Assembly (NCBI GenBank): GCA_001919865.1
Contig: MNIR01000058.1
Coordinates: 1 to 64,000 of the forward strand
Length of the DNA: 64,000 bases
Origin: Gemmatimonadetes bacterium 13_1_20CM_4_69_16
Lineage (GTDB): Bacteria > Gemmatimonadota > Gemmatimonadetes > Gemmatimonadales > GWC2-71-9
Direction: 5' to 3'
Part shown: positions 29,314 to 36,572 of the stretch, piece by piece
How positions within the stretch are numbered: the first letter of the stretch is position 1
Layout: the number at the start of each line of letters is the position of its first letter
The notes under the pieces: model-generated
What the model saw: the letters and a program-made list of their open reading frames with translations, nothing else
Told to the model about the DNA's origin: nothing
The model's database searches: none
Program-made: the position numbers and the translations under genes

Positions 29314-29526
29314 GTGGGAATCGATCTGCGATTGCCGGTAGGGACGTTGTTCGCGTTGCTCGGCCTGCTGCTCACCGTGTACGGCGCCGCAACGCGCGGC
29401 CAACCGGGCACCGAGCCGACGGGGGTGCCGATCAACCTGATCTGGGGCGTGGTCCTCGTCGCGTTCGGGCTGTGGATGCTGCTGCTCGCGCGCCGCGCGC
29501 GGCGCGCCCCGTCGTCGACGCCCTGA
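29314..29526 (+). CDS. Small two-helix membrane protein
   Basis: 70 residues, GTG start with AGGAGG 7 bp upstream. Two hydrophobic helices (LFALLGLLLTVYGAA and LIWGVVLVAFGLWMLLLA) joined by a short Gly/Pro/Thr loop, with a basic C-terminal tail. Similar small ORFs often follow SSS symporters in Gemmatimonadota and Acidobacteriota islands. Function unknown; a helper subunit of the symporter is possible. Confidence 0.65.
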   Translation: MGIDLRLPVGTLFALLGLLLTVYGAATRGQPGTEPTGVPINLIWGVVLVAFGLWMLLLARRARRAPSSTP

Positions 29527-29582
29527 CGCCACATGGGCGCCGCGCGTACCTTGAAGCAGAGGCCATTCCCAGGAGGCACGAG

Positions 29583-30164
29583 ATGAGACGTCTTGCTGTC
29601 GCGCTCGCCGTACCGCTGTTCGCCGGCATCGCCGCGCCCGCGGCGCGGGCGCAGGAAGCGCCCAAGGAGCCGGAACCGCTGCAGGTCGGCGCACCAGCGC
29701 CCGACTTCATGCTGACGGGCGCCACGCGCTACGGGACGCTCAGGAATCCGATCCACCTGAGCGATTTCAAGGGAAAAACGGTCGTCCTCGCTTTCTTCTA
29801 TAAGGCGCGAACCAAGGGCTGAACGGTGCAAATGCATGCGTACCGTGATCAGTACGCACAGTTGTTCCGCGACGGCCGCAACGTCGTCCTCATCGCCATC
29901 AGCGTCGATCCGGCGGACACCCTCGCGGCGTGGGCCCGGGACGACGAGTTCCAGTACCTGTTTGCGAGCGACACCGGGGGCGTGGTCGGCAAGACGTACG
30001 GCGCCCGTAACACCAAGTATGGGCTCGACAACCGCAACCTCTTCGTGGTGGGCCCGGACGGGAAGATCTCGTACCGGGCGGTCCCGTTCCGGGAGATCGA
30101 CCCGACGGCGTACAAGGAGCTGGGCGCGGCGATAGACCGGGTGGCGCCCAAACCGGGGGAGTAG
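29583..30164 (+). CDS. Selenocysteine-containing peroxiredoxin (in-frame TGA at the peroxidatic site)
   Basis: 193 residues if TGA 29820-29822 is read as selenocysteine (U80). AGGAGG (29571-29576) precedes ATG 29583. The signal peptide ends APAARAQE. The thioredoxin-fold start APAPDFMLTG, then FKGKTVVLAFFYKARTKG, is followed by the TGA and by TVQMHAYRDQY, which matches the peroxiredoxin motif in which Cys occupies exactly this spot (for example '...GCTxQMxAYRD'). Homology continues unbroken in the same frame (VVLIAISVDPADTLAAWA, FVVGPDGKI) to TAG. A SECIS-like hairpin lies 14 bases after TGA. It should reduce peroxides in the periplasm. It converges, stop to stop, with a thioredoxin gene. Confidence 0.82.
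29837..29858 (+). promoter_or_regulatory. Bacterial SECIS-like hairpin
   Basis: A perfect 7-bp stem TGCGTAC/GTACGCA encloses the 8-base loop CGTGATCA. The loop starts 21 bases after the TGA, inside the usual 16-37 window, and has G at its second position. The stem codes for conserved residues of the protein (AYRDQYA), as bacterial SECIS elements do. Confidence 0.75.
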
Positions 30165-30665
30165 CTAGTCGCCGAGCAGCCGCTGCAGCACTGCCGCGAC
30201 GTCCTGCTCGGCGCCGGCGCCGGTATACACGACCTTGCCGGCGCGATCCAGCACCACGATGTACGACGTGGTCGGCGCTTGGTACGCCCGCACCGCCGCT
30301 CCGTCCGCGTCGTACAGCACCGGGAATGGCAGGGGGTCCGCCGCGAGGTGGCGTTTGATCGACGCCGGCGTTTCGTTCACGGCGACGGCGACGGCGACGA
30401 ACGTAACCTTGTCGCCGTACTTGACGTGCGCCGCCTTGAGCGATGGCTCGAGCGCCTTGCACAGCGGGCACCAGGTGGCCCAGAACTCCAGCAGCACCGG
30501 TCGTTTCCCAACGTACTGCCCCAGGTCCACCGATTTCCCGTCAAGATCCTGCAGCTGCGCGGCGGGGGCCCGCGTTCCGATGGGCAGGCCGACGTCCTGC
30601 CCCACCAGGGCGCCCGGGACGGCGAGCGCGCAAGCCGTCGCCAGGACCAGCAATCGTGTCGTCAC
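30165..30665 (-). CDS. TlpA-like periplasmic thioredoxin
   Basis: 166 residues, GTG 30665. Signal peptide LLVLATACALAVPGALVGQ, then a TlpA/AhpC-type fold with active site FWATWCPLCKALEPSL (CPLC), cis-Pro loop TTSYIVVLDRAGKVV. A membrane partner lies upstream with a 4-bp GTGA overlap. Its stop abuts the stop of the selenoprotein gene with zero bases between. It probably receives electrons from the DsbD-like partner and could reduce the peroxiredoxin; the latter is inference from position. Confidence 0.9.
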   Translation of the reverse strand: MTTRLLVLATACALAVPGALVGQDVGLPIGTRAPAAQLQDLDGKSVDLGQYVGKRPVLLEFWATWCPLCKALEPSLKAAHVKYGDKVTFVAVAVAVNETPASIKRHLAADPLPFPVLYDADGAAVRAYQAPTTSYIVVLDRAGKVVYTGAGAEQDVAAVLQRLLGD

Positions 30666-31384
30666 AGGACTTGTCCCATCTGTACGAAGTAGTACTCCGC
30701 CATCGCGAGGAGTGCCACGCCCGCGACCTTCTTGATCCACAGCGTCCAGGACCCGGCCTGGGGGAGCGCCGCCAGCGTGCCTGAGAACAGTCCGACGACG
30801 ACCAGCAGCGCCGTCATGCCGAGCGAGAACACGAACAGATAAATGAAGCCCAGCGTCGCACTCCGCGTCGTTGCCACCCACGTGAGCACCGCCGCGAATG
30901 CCGGCGCGCCGCACGGCGCCGCGACGATACCCGAGGTAGCGCCCAGCAGGAACACACCCGAGTACGACCCCCCTGTGAGGCGTCCGGCCCACTGCAGCAG
31001 ACGTTGCGGCGCGGACACGGGAAACACGTCCAGCATGGCAAGGCCGAACACGAGCAGCAGGTTCCCGATCACGAATCGGGCCCACGGGCTCGCGCTCACC
31101 GTGCCGAACAGCGAGCCGCTGAGGCCTGCGACCAGACCGAGAATGGCGTAGAACAGCGCCAGACCCGAGACGTACGCCAGCGTGAGCTTCGCCGCGCGCG
31201 CGCGCGAGGTCTGTCCCGCGCCGGTACCCGCGAGGATACCCGCGGTGATCGGGATCATTGGGTAGATGCACGGCGTGAGGCTGGTGACGAGCCCCGCGCC
31301 GAACAACGTGACGAGGGCGAGGAGCGGGTTGTGCGCCAGCGCCCCGCCCAGGTCCACAACGACGAGCAACAGGCCGAGGGTCAA
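30662..31384 (-). CDS. DsbD/CcdA-like transmembrane electron carrier
   Basis: 240 residues, about six to eight membrane helices. Conserved cysteines lie in GLVTSLTPCIYPMIPI and SGIVAAPCGAPAFAAVL, the paired Cys of the DsbD beta domain. The TTG start at 31384 is tentative. It lacks the DsbD alpha and gamma domains; the thioredoxin-like gene immediately downstream may supply the periplasmic partner. It carries reducing power from cytoplasmic thioredoxin across the membrane. Confidence 0.9.
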   Translation of the reverse strand: MTLGLLLVVVDLGGALAHNPLLALVTLFGAGLVTSLTPCIYPMIPITAGILAGTGAGQTSRARAAKLTLAYVSGLALFYAILGLVAGLSGSLFGTVSASPWARFVIGNLLLVFGLAMLDVFPVSAPQRLLQWAGRLTGGSYSGVFLLGATSGIVAAPCGAPAFAAVLTWVATTRSATLGFIYLFVFSLGMTALLVVVGLFSGTLAALPQAGSWTLWIKKVAGVALLAMAEYYFVQMGQVL

Positions 31385-31390
31385 CGTCCG

Positions 31391-32740
31391 CTACAAGCTC
31401 CACCCCGACCGATAATGCGGGTGGATGTATTCCTCGGGGACGCTCACATTCGTCACCTGCCCGTTCTCAGGATTAATCTCCAGCGCCCGGCCCAGCCGCA
31501 CGGCCAGGCAGCCGAGCAGTACCATGGACGTTAGCCCGCCGGCATGACCGTCGAATGTCGAGCCGGCCGGCGCTCCGCCCTTGCACGCCGCGATCCACTC
31601 GGCGTACACGCCCTGTGAGCGCGGGTACTTCGGCTGTTGCGCCGGCGGGGGGGGATCACCGCTCGCGACGCCCTGCTTCGCGGCCGTGAGCAGCTTGGGG
31701 TCGTCTCCGTACGTGCCCGCGGTGAGCTTGCCGTCGCTCCCGATCCATAGTTGCCCACCGCCCCTGTCGAACGGCCAACCCGCGTCGTCCGCGACCTCGA
31801 CCGGTCGCGGTGGGTAGAGGCTGCCGTCGCGCCACACCACCTTCACTTCGGGGCGCTTTCCTTTCGCCGCGAAGCTGTAGCTGATGCGCGAACCGGCCGG
31901 CGCCGTCTCCTTGAAGAGCGGCGTGGACTCGGCCTCGATGCGCGTGGGGTAGCCGAGATCGAGCGTCCAGTAGGCGGCGTCCATGATGTGGCAGGCCATG
32001 TCGCCCAGCGCGCCGGTGCCGAAATCCCAGAAGCCGCGCCACTTGAACGGCGCGTACGCCGGGTGATACGGCCGCTCCGGCGCGGGCCCGAGCCAGAGGT
32101 TCCAGTCGAGCGTGGCAGGCGCGTAGTACTCTTCCAGCGGCCGGTCGATCGCCTGCGGCCAGATCGGCCGATTGGTCCAGAAATGCACCTCGCGCACCGT
32201 CCCGATCGCGCCGGCCTCGACCAACTCGCGGATCTGGCGCGTGCCATCGCGCGCGTGGCCCTGGTTCCCCATCTGGGTCATGATCTTGGGGTGACTACGC
32301 GCGTAGTCCGCCAACACTCGCACCTCGCCCATGGTCCGCGCCAGCGGCTTCTGAATGTAGGTGTGCTTCCCCGCCTTCATCGCAAGCATTCCGGCCGCGG
32401 CGTGCGAATGGTCGGGCGTGGTCACGGTCACCGCGTCGATGCTCTTCGCCTCGCGGTCGAACATCTCGCGATAGTCCTTGTAGCGTTTCGCCTTGGGATA
32501 GGTCTGGAACGCGTCTTCAGCGCTCTTCCAATCCACGTCGCACAGCGCGTAGAGGTTCTCGCCTTCCATGCCCCGCACGTCGCTGCGGCCCATGCCGCCC
32601 ACGCCGATGCACGCGACGTTGAGCTTGTCGCTCGGCGCCCGATAGCCCCGCCCCAGGACGTGCCGTGGCACGATGGTGAACGCCAGGCCGCTGCCTACCC
32701 CGCCGATGAATTTCCGTCTCGAGATGCGTTTGCGTGCCAT
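31391..32740 (-). CDS. Gfo/Idh/MocA-family oxidoreductase with Tat leader
   Basis: 449 residues. The twin-arginine leader MARKRISRRKFIGGVGSGLA (SRRKFIG) implies periplasmic export with bound NAD(P). The Rossmann motif VACIGVGGMGRSDVRG and the YIQKPLARTMGEV (QKP instead of EKP) motif are seen. The C-terminus (IHPHYRSGWSL) is typical of the exported planctomycete/Gemmatimonadota subgroup. Such enzymes can use tightly bound NAD for glycoside oxidation-reduction. It is next to an MFS permease and DUF1080. Confidence 0.88.
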   Translation of the reverse strand: MARKRISRRKFIGGVGSGLAFTIVPRHVLGRGYRAPSDKLNVACIGVGGMGRSDVRGMEGENLYALCDVDWKSAEDAFQTYPKAKRYKDYREMFDREAKSIDAVTVTTPDHSHAAAGMLAMKAGKHTYIQKPLARTMGEVRVLADYARSHPKIMTQMGNQGHARDGTRQIRELVEAGAIGTVREVHFWTNRPIWPQAIDRPLEEYYAPATLDWNLWLGPAPERPYHPAYAPFKWRGFWDFGTGALGDMACHIMDAAYWTLDLGYPTRIEAESTPLFKETAPAGSRISYSFAAKGKRPEVKVVWRDGSLYPPRPVEVADDAGWPFDRGGGQLWIGSDGKLTAGTYGDDPKLLTAAKQGVASGDPPPPAQQPKYPRSQGVYAEWIAACKGGAPAGSTFDGHAGGLTSMVLLGCLAVRLGRALEINPENGQVTNVSVPEEYIHPHYRSGWSL

Positions 32741-32752
32741 GATGGACCCTCC

Positions 32753-33988
32753 TCAGTCGGCCGCCACGGGGTGGGGCGCACGCGCGCCCCCCGGGCGAAA
32801 CAGCGCTGCGAATAGAAGCAGGACGACCGCGGCGAACCCGGCGGGCAGCACCCAGAAGCTGGGCCAACGCTCGAGGGTCAGCCCAGCGGCGCCGCCGAGC
32901 AGCCGGTTGTACACGTTGCCGGCCACCTGTGCGCCGATGAGCATGCCGATGCCGTAGGTGACCAGCACGAGGAATCCCTGCGCCTGGCCGCGAACCGCGG
33001 GCGTGGACTTCTTGTCGACGTAGATCTGACCGGTCACGAAAAAGAAGTCGTAGCAGACGCCGTGGAGCAGGATACCGATGATGATGAGCGAGAACACCGC
33101 AGCCGGCGCCGCGATCGCAAAGAGAGCATACCGCAGGACCCAGGCGGCCATGCCCACCATCAGCATCCACTTCACCCCGAGCCGCACAAAAAAGACCGGC
33201 ATCAGCAGCATAAAGATGACTTCGGACATCTGACCGAGCGACTGCGTCGCCGCGATCTTTTTGACGCCGGCGTCGCCCAGGAAGATCTGGGTGAAGTTGT
33301 AGTAGGCCGCCAGCGGGATGCACAACAAGAGCGAGGCGGCAATGAAGACGTAGAAGGCGCGGTCGCCGAGCTGTGTCAGCGCGTCGAGCCCGACGATACT
33401 GCGCAGCGAGACCCGCTGCCCCGCACCCGGCGGCGGCGTGTGCGGCAGGGTGAAGCTGTAGAGGCCGAGCAGCACGCTGGCTCCGGCGGCGGTGTAGATC
33501 GGCAGCGCGGTCTGTTCCGGGACGGCCGCCATGAGGCCGCCCAGCACGAGGCTGATGAACAGCCCGGCCACGATCCAGCCGATGGTGCCGAAGACTCGGA
33601 TCAGGGGAAACTGTTTCTCCTGTGACTGGATGTGGTGGAACGCCAGGCTGTTGGCGAGGCCGAGGGTCGGCATGTAGCACAGGTTGTAGAACAGCAGAAG
33701 CAGGATGAACACCACGGGCGCGCCCGTGGCCCGCGGCACGGCGAACATCACCACGCCGCCCAGCAGGTGGAGCATGCCCAGCACCTTCTCGGTCGCGAAG
33801 TAGCGGTCGGCGACGAGTCCCAGGAAGAACGGCGCCACGATGGCCGCGATCGGGTTCACCGTGTAGGGCCAGTGCGTCAGGGTCTCCATGCCGTGGTGGG
33901 TCATGTACACCGCGATCGTCGTGTACCACGCGCCCCAGATGAAGAACTGCAGGAACATCATCGTCGACAGTCTAGCTCGGACGGTCAC
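32753..33988 (-). CDS. MFS permease, nucleoside:H+ symporter (NupG/YegT-like) family
   Basis: 411 residues, 12 membrane segments. The start LSTMMFLQFFIWGAWYTT and the later FFFVTGQIYVDKKSTPAVRGQAQG region are typical of the NupG/XapB/YegT family. GTG start 33988 overlaps the DUF1080 stop (GTGA), so the genes are coupled. Relatives import nucleosides, but island context favours a sugar or glycoside. Confidence 0.88.
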   Translation of the reverse strand: MTVRARLSTMMFLQFFIWGAWYTTIAVYMTHHGMETLTHWPYTVNPIAAIVAPFFLGLVADRYFATEKVLGMLHLLGGVVMFAVPRATGAPVVFILLLLFYNLCYMPTLGLANSLAFHHIQSQEKQFPLIRVFGTIGWIVAGLFISLVLGGLMAAVPEQTALPIYTAAGASVLLGLYSFTLPHTPPPGAGQRVSLRSIVGLDALTQLGDRAFYVFIAASLLLCIPLAAYYNFTQIFLGDAGVKKIAATQSLGQMSEVIFMLLMPVFFVRLGVKWMLMVGMAAWVLRYALFAIAAPAAVFSLIIIGILLHGVCYDFFFVTGQIYVDKKSTPAVRGQAQGFLVLVTYGIGMLIGAQVAGNVYNRLLGGAAGLTLERWPSFWVLPAGFAAVVLLLFAALFRPGGARAPHPVAAD

Positions 33989-34728
33989 GGCAGCACCCGG
34001 ATCTTGATGCTGCGGAAGGCCACGCGGAACTCATGCTCCTGCAAGCCGATGTACCCCTCGGCGTTACGTCCGTAGCGCGGGTGAGAGGCGAACTTGCTCG
34101 CTTTCACCTTGGCCTCCCAATCCGGGCTCCCGAACTCGTACTCGACGATCTTCACCCCGTTGAGCCAATGCTCGACGTGTTTCCCATTCACCACGAGGCG
34201 TACCTGGTTCCACTGACCCGCGGGCTTCACGACCCCGGCAGGCGAGGGATAGATGCCGTAGGCGGACCCGGCCGCCGTGAGGCGGGACTGCCCGTCTGCA
34301 TGCCCCGAGTCATCCAACACCTGCATCTCGGGCCCGCTCCAATAGATGGCGTTGTCGTCCGGATCCTCGCTCGCGCGGTAGAAGATCCCGCTGTTGCCGC
34401 CGGGCGCCACGTTCCATTCGAGCGACAGCTCGAAGTTCTTGAACTTCTCCGTTGTGATGATGTCTGCCGCGGGCCGCACCCGGGTGAGCGCACCCTCTCT
34501 GACCCCCCACCCCGACGGGATCGTGTCCATCTTCCACCCCCGCCAGCCGAGGGTGGAATGACCGTCGAACAGCAGCTTCCAGCCCGCAGCGCGCTCCTCC
34601 GGGGTCAACGTGTTGAGCGGCGCGCGTGCGCTCGTCGCGCCGGCCTGCTGCGCCACGGCGCCCGGCGCGACCAAGCACGCCCCTGCAAGGCACGCCCACA
34701 GCAGACTCATCGCCGTCAGGTGCTTCAC
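33985..34728 (-). CDS. DUF1080 (3-keto-disaccharide hydrolase domain) exported protein, second copy
   Basis: 247 residues. GTG 34728 has a GAGGAGG box right upstream. Signal peptide LLWACLAGACLVAPGAVAQQ. Family blocks KLLFDGHSTLGWRGWK, NSGIFYRASED, WSGPEMQVLDDSGH and QWNQVRLVVNGKHVEHWLNG are intact, more classic than the copy at 23723. It probably cleaves 3-keto-glycosides produced by the GMC dehydrogenases. It leads an operon with the MFS permease and the Tat-exported oxidoreductase. Confidence 0.9.
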   Translation of the reverse strand: MKHLTAMSLLWACLAGACLVAPGAVAQQAGATSARAPLNTLTPEERAAGWKLLFDGHSTLGWRGWKMDTIPSGWGVREGALTRVRPAADIITTEKFKNFELSLEWNVAPGGNSGIFYRASEDPDDNAIYWSGPEMQVLDDSGHADGQSRLTAAGSAYGIYPSPAGVVKPAGQWNQVRLVVNGKHVEHWLNGVKIVEYEFGSPDWEAKVKASKFASHPRYGRNAEGYIGLQEHEFRVAFRSIKIRVLP

Positions 34729-34823
34729 GTCGTCCTCCTCTCGCTTTGGGGGAAATCGGGCTCCAACGCTACGCCGGCTCCGCGTGTCAGGTAAGTTCGG
34801 GCGCAAAGGCCGTGCCCGGAAGA

Positions 34824-35282
34824 TCAGTCCGGGAGGCCGGCCAACTCCTTCAGGCGCGTCTGGACCGCTCGCCGGGCGCGCTCGCTTCGGTGAATGACGA
34901 GAATCGCATCGTCGCCCGCAATGGTGCCGATGATCTCCTCCCACCCGGCGCCGTCGATCGCCAGGGCCAGCGCCTGCGCGCCCCCCGCGGGTGTCTTGAC
35001 GACGAGCAGCGGTCCGACGCCGTCCAGGGACACCAGCATCGCGGGGAGGACCTGTTCCAGGTGGGGACGAATCCCGGGGCCGCTCTCGAGCGGCGGTGCG
35101 TAGTGCGAGCCCCCGTCCGGGGCGGCGACCTTCGCGAGGCCGAGATCGCGGATGTCGCGCGACAGGGTCGCCTGGGTCACGTCGAAGCCCTCGGCCTTGA
35201 GCCGCTCGCGCAGCTGTTCCTGGCTCGCGACCTTGTCGGAACGCACAATCTTCAGAATCGCGGCGTGCCGCTGGGTTTTCAT
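34824..35282 (-). CDS. argR: Arginine repressor
   Basis: 152 residues. An N-terminal winged helix with SQEQLRERLKAEGFDVTQAT and LSRDIRDLGL, and a C-terminal arginine-binding hexamer domain (AIDGAGWEEIIGTIAGDDAILV, with the GTIAGDDT-like motif). It senses arginine and binds ARG boxes; a matching box lies on the argGH promoter at 16012-16033. Its ATG overlaps the amidohydrolase stop (ATGA). Confidence 0.95.
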   Translation of the reverse strand: MKTQRHAAILKIVRSDKVASQEQLRERLKAEGFDVTQATLSRDIRDLGLAKVAAPDGGSHYAPPLESGPGIRPHLEQVLPAMLVSLDGVGPLLVVKTPAGGAQALALAIDGAGWEEIIGTIAGDDAILVIHRSERARRAVQTRLKELAGLPD

Positions 35283-36487
35283 GGCGCCTGAATGTAGCGG
35301 TGGACTACGCGTCCGGCGACGACGGTCAAGAGGGCGGCAGAGGGCGGCAGAAGGCGGGAGAGGGCGGTAGAAGGGAAGACGGCGAGGTCCGCCTGCTTCC
35401 CCACCTCGAGCGAGCCGATCTCGGCGTCGTGGCCGAGGGCTCGGGCACCTTCCAGCGTGAGCATGCGGAGCGCCTCTTCGCCCCCCAGCCCTGCGGCTGT
35501 GGCCTCGGACCAGAGATCGACGTCCCCCGTGCTGACCACCGAATCCGTCCCGAAGCCGACCTTGACCCCGGCGCGGCGAAACGCTCCCAGCGGAGCGGTG
35601 CCGTGCCCGTGAGCGCGGTTCGAGCGAGGACAGTGGGCGATGGCGGCGCCCGCGTCCCGCAAGAGCTCGACGTCCCGCTGGTCCACTTGCACGCAGTGGA
35701 TGCAGAGACACGCCGTTCCAGGTTGCACGACGCCCAGTTGCACGAGATGCTCGACAGGTGACCGGCCTCGAGCCGCGACCCGAATGCCGCGGGCACGCAA
35801 CGCCTCGGCGAATGGGCCAGCTCCGTCCGCGACCAGCTGGGTCTCCTCTCGCGACTCGGCGAGGTGCACGGCGAGCGGCAGGCCTGCGCCGCGGGCGAAC
35901 TCGGCAACTGCCCGATACAGCGGCTCGCTCACGGTATACGGCGCGTGCGGCGAGACACCCAAGCGGGCGCGGCGGGAGACGAGTGGACGGAGCCGCTCGA
36001 CCGCGGCGGTGAGCTCCGCGACGCTCGCGGCGCACTGCGCCGGGTCCGGCCCGAAGACCTCCTGATAGTAGATGCCCCGCGCACCCAGCCGGGCGAGTGC
36101 CTCGAGCGGGGACCCGGAGCTGCCCGTATCCGCCACGCATGTGACGCCCGCCGCCCAGCAGTCCCGCACCCCCTGTTCCGCGGCACGCGAGAATTCAGCC
36201 GGCGGGGTGGCGTCTTTGAGAGTGCGGATCGCCCGGATCCACTGGACGAAGTCGCGCTCGGCGTTCCGCCCGGCGAGGTGCGTCAGCTCGAGATGGGTGT
36301 GGCAGTTCACCAGTCCGGGGACGAGGACGGCGGCGGGAAACTCGAGGGCCTCCACTTCGGGAGGCGTAGGCACCTGGGAATTCGGGCCGATGGCGGCGAT
36401 GCGGCCGCCCACGTCAACGAGAACGGCGCCGTCGTGGATCGGCGGCGCCGTGACGGGATGCACGGAGCGAGCGCGGAGACGCAGCAC
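35279..36487 (-). CDS. Amidohydrolase, ATZ/TRZ (chlorohydrolase/deaminase) family
   Basis: 402 residues from GTG 36487. Metal ligands HTHLE (HxH), a mid His in AVHLAESREE, IHCVQ His, and Asp in GFGTDSVVS are all present, as is CPRSNRAHG. This matches deaminases acting on adenosine-like or aminofutalosine-like substrates; aminofutalosine deaminase is one possibility. The 3' part (35330-35375) contains a tandem word repeat read as SRLLPPSAA. The start is set at GTG because upstream codons lie in a repeat. Confidence 0.85.
   Translation of the reverse strand: MLRLRARSVHPVTAPPIHDGAVLVDVGGRIAAIGPNSQVPTPPEVEALEFPAAVLVPGLVNCHTHLELTHLAGRNAERDFVQWIRAIRTLKDATPPAEFSRAAEQGVRDCWAAGVTCVADTGSSGSPLEALARLGARGIYYQEVFGPDPAQCAASVAELTAAVERLRPLVSRRARLGVSPHAPYTVSEPLYRAVAEFARGAGLPLAVHLAESREETQLVADGAGPFAEALRARGIRVAARGRSPVEHLVQLGVVQPGTACLCIHCVQVDQRDVELLRDAGAAIAHCPRSNRAHGHGTAPLGAFRRAGVKVGFGTDSVVSTGDVDLWSEATAAGLGGEEALRMLTLEGARALGHDAEIGSLEVGKQADLAVFPSTALSRLLPPSAALLTVVAGRVVHRYIQAP
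35330..35375. repeat. Single-arm tandem word repeat inside the amidohydrolase gene
   Basis: Four near-copies of a 10-bp word AGAGGGCGGC/AGAAGGCGGG with no visible complementary arm, inside the coding 3' end. Confidence 0.6.
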
Positions 36488-36567
36488 TAGGGGCTCGGGG
36501 GTCGGGGATCGGGGATCGGGGCCCGCGGGGCGCACTCCCTAGCCCCTAACCCCCAGCCCCTAGCCCC
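36487..36567. repeat. Word-hairpin element, word GGGGCTCGGGG/GGGGATCGGGG
   Basis: The left arm (36487-36522) repeats GGGGATCGGGG and the right arm (36537-36567) repeats CCCCTAACCCCCAGCCCC. It lies between the PBP1A stop and the amidohydrolase start, so it could act as a transcription terminator or a processing site. Confidence 0.75.
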
Positions 36568-36572
36568 TTCTC

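Noticed and set aside
29820..29822. TGA as a plain stop that makes the peroxiredoxin a pseudogene
   Set aside because: Both sides keep homology in one frame, the codon replaces the catalytic Cys only, and a SECIS-like hairpin follows. A sequencing error cannot be excluded without reads.
30165..31403. A 412-residue reading frame over the thioredoxin and its upstream gene
   Set aside because: The upstream part is out of frame with the clear DsbD-like protein; the thioredoxin starts at GTG 30665.
36487..36567. CRISPR array from the repeated GGGGATCGGGG word
   Set aside because: There are no constant-length repeats with unique spacers; it is a palindrome made of two arms.
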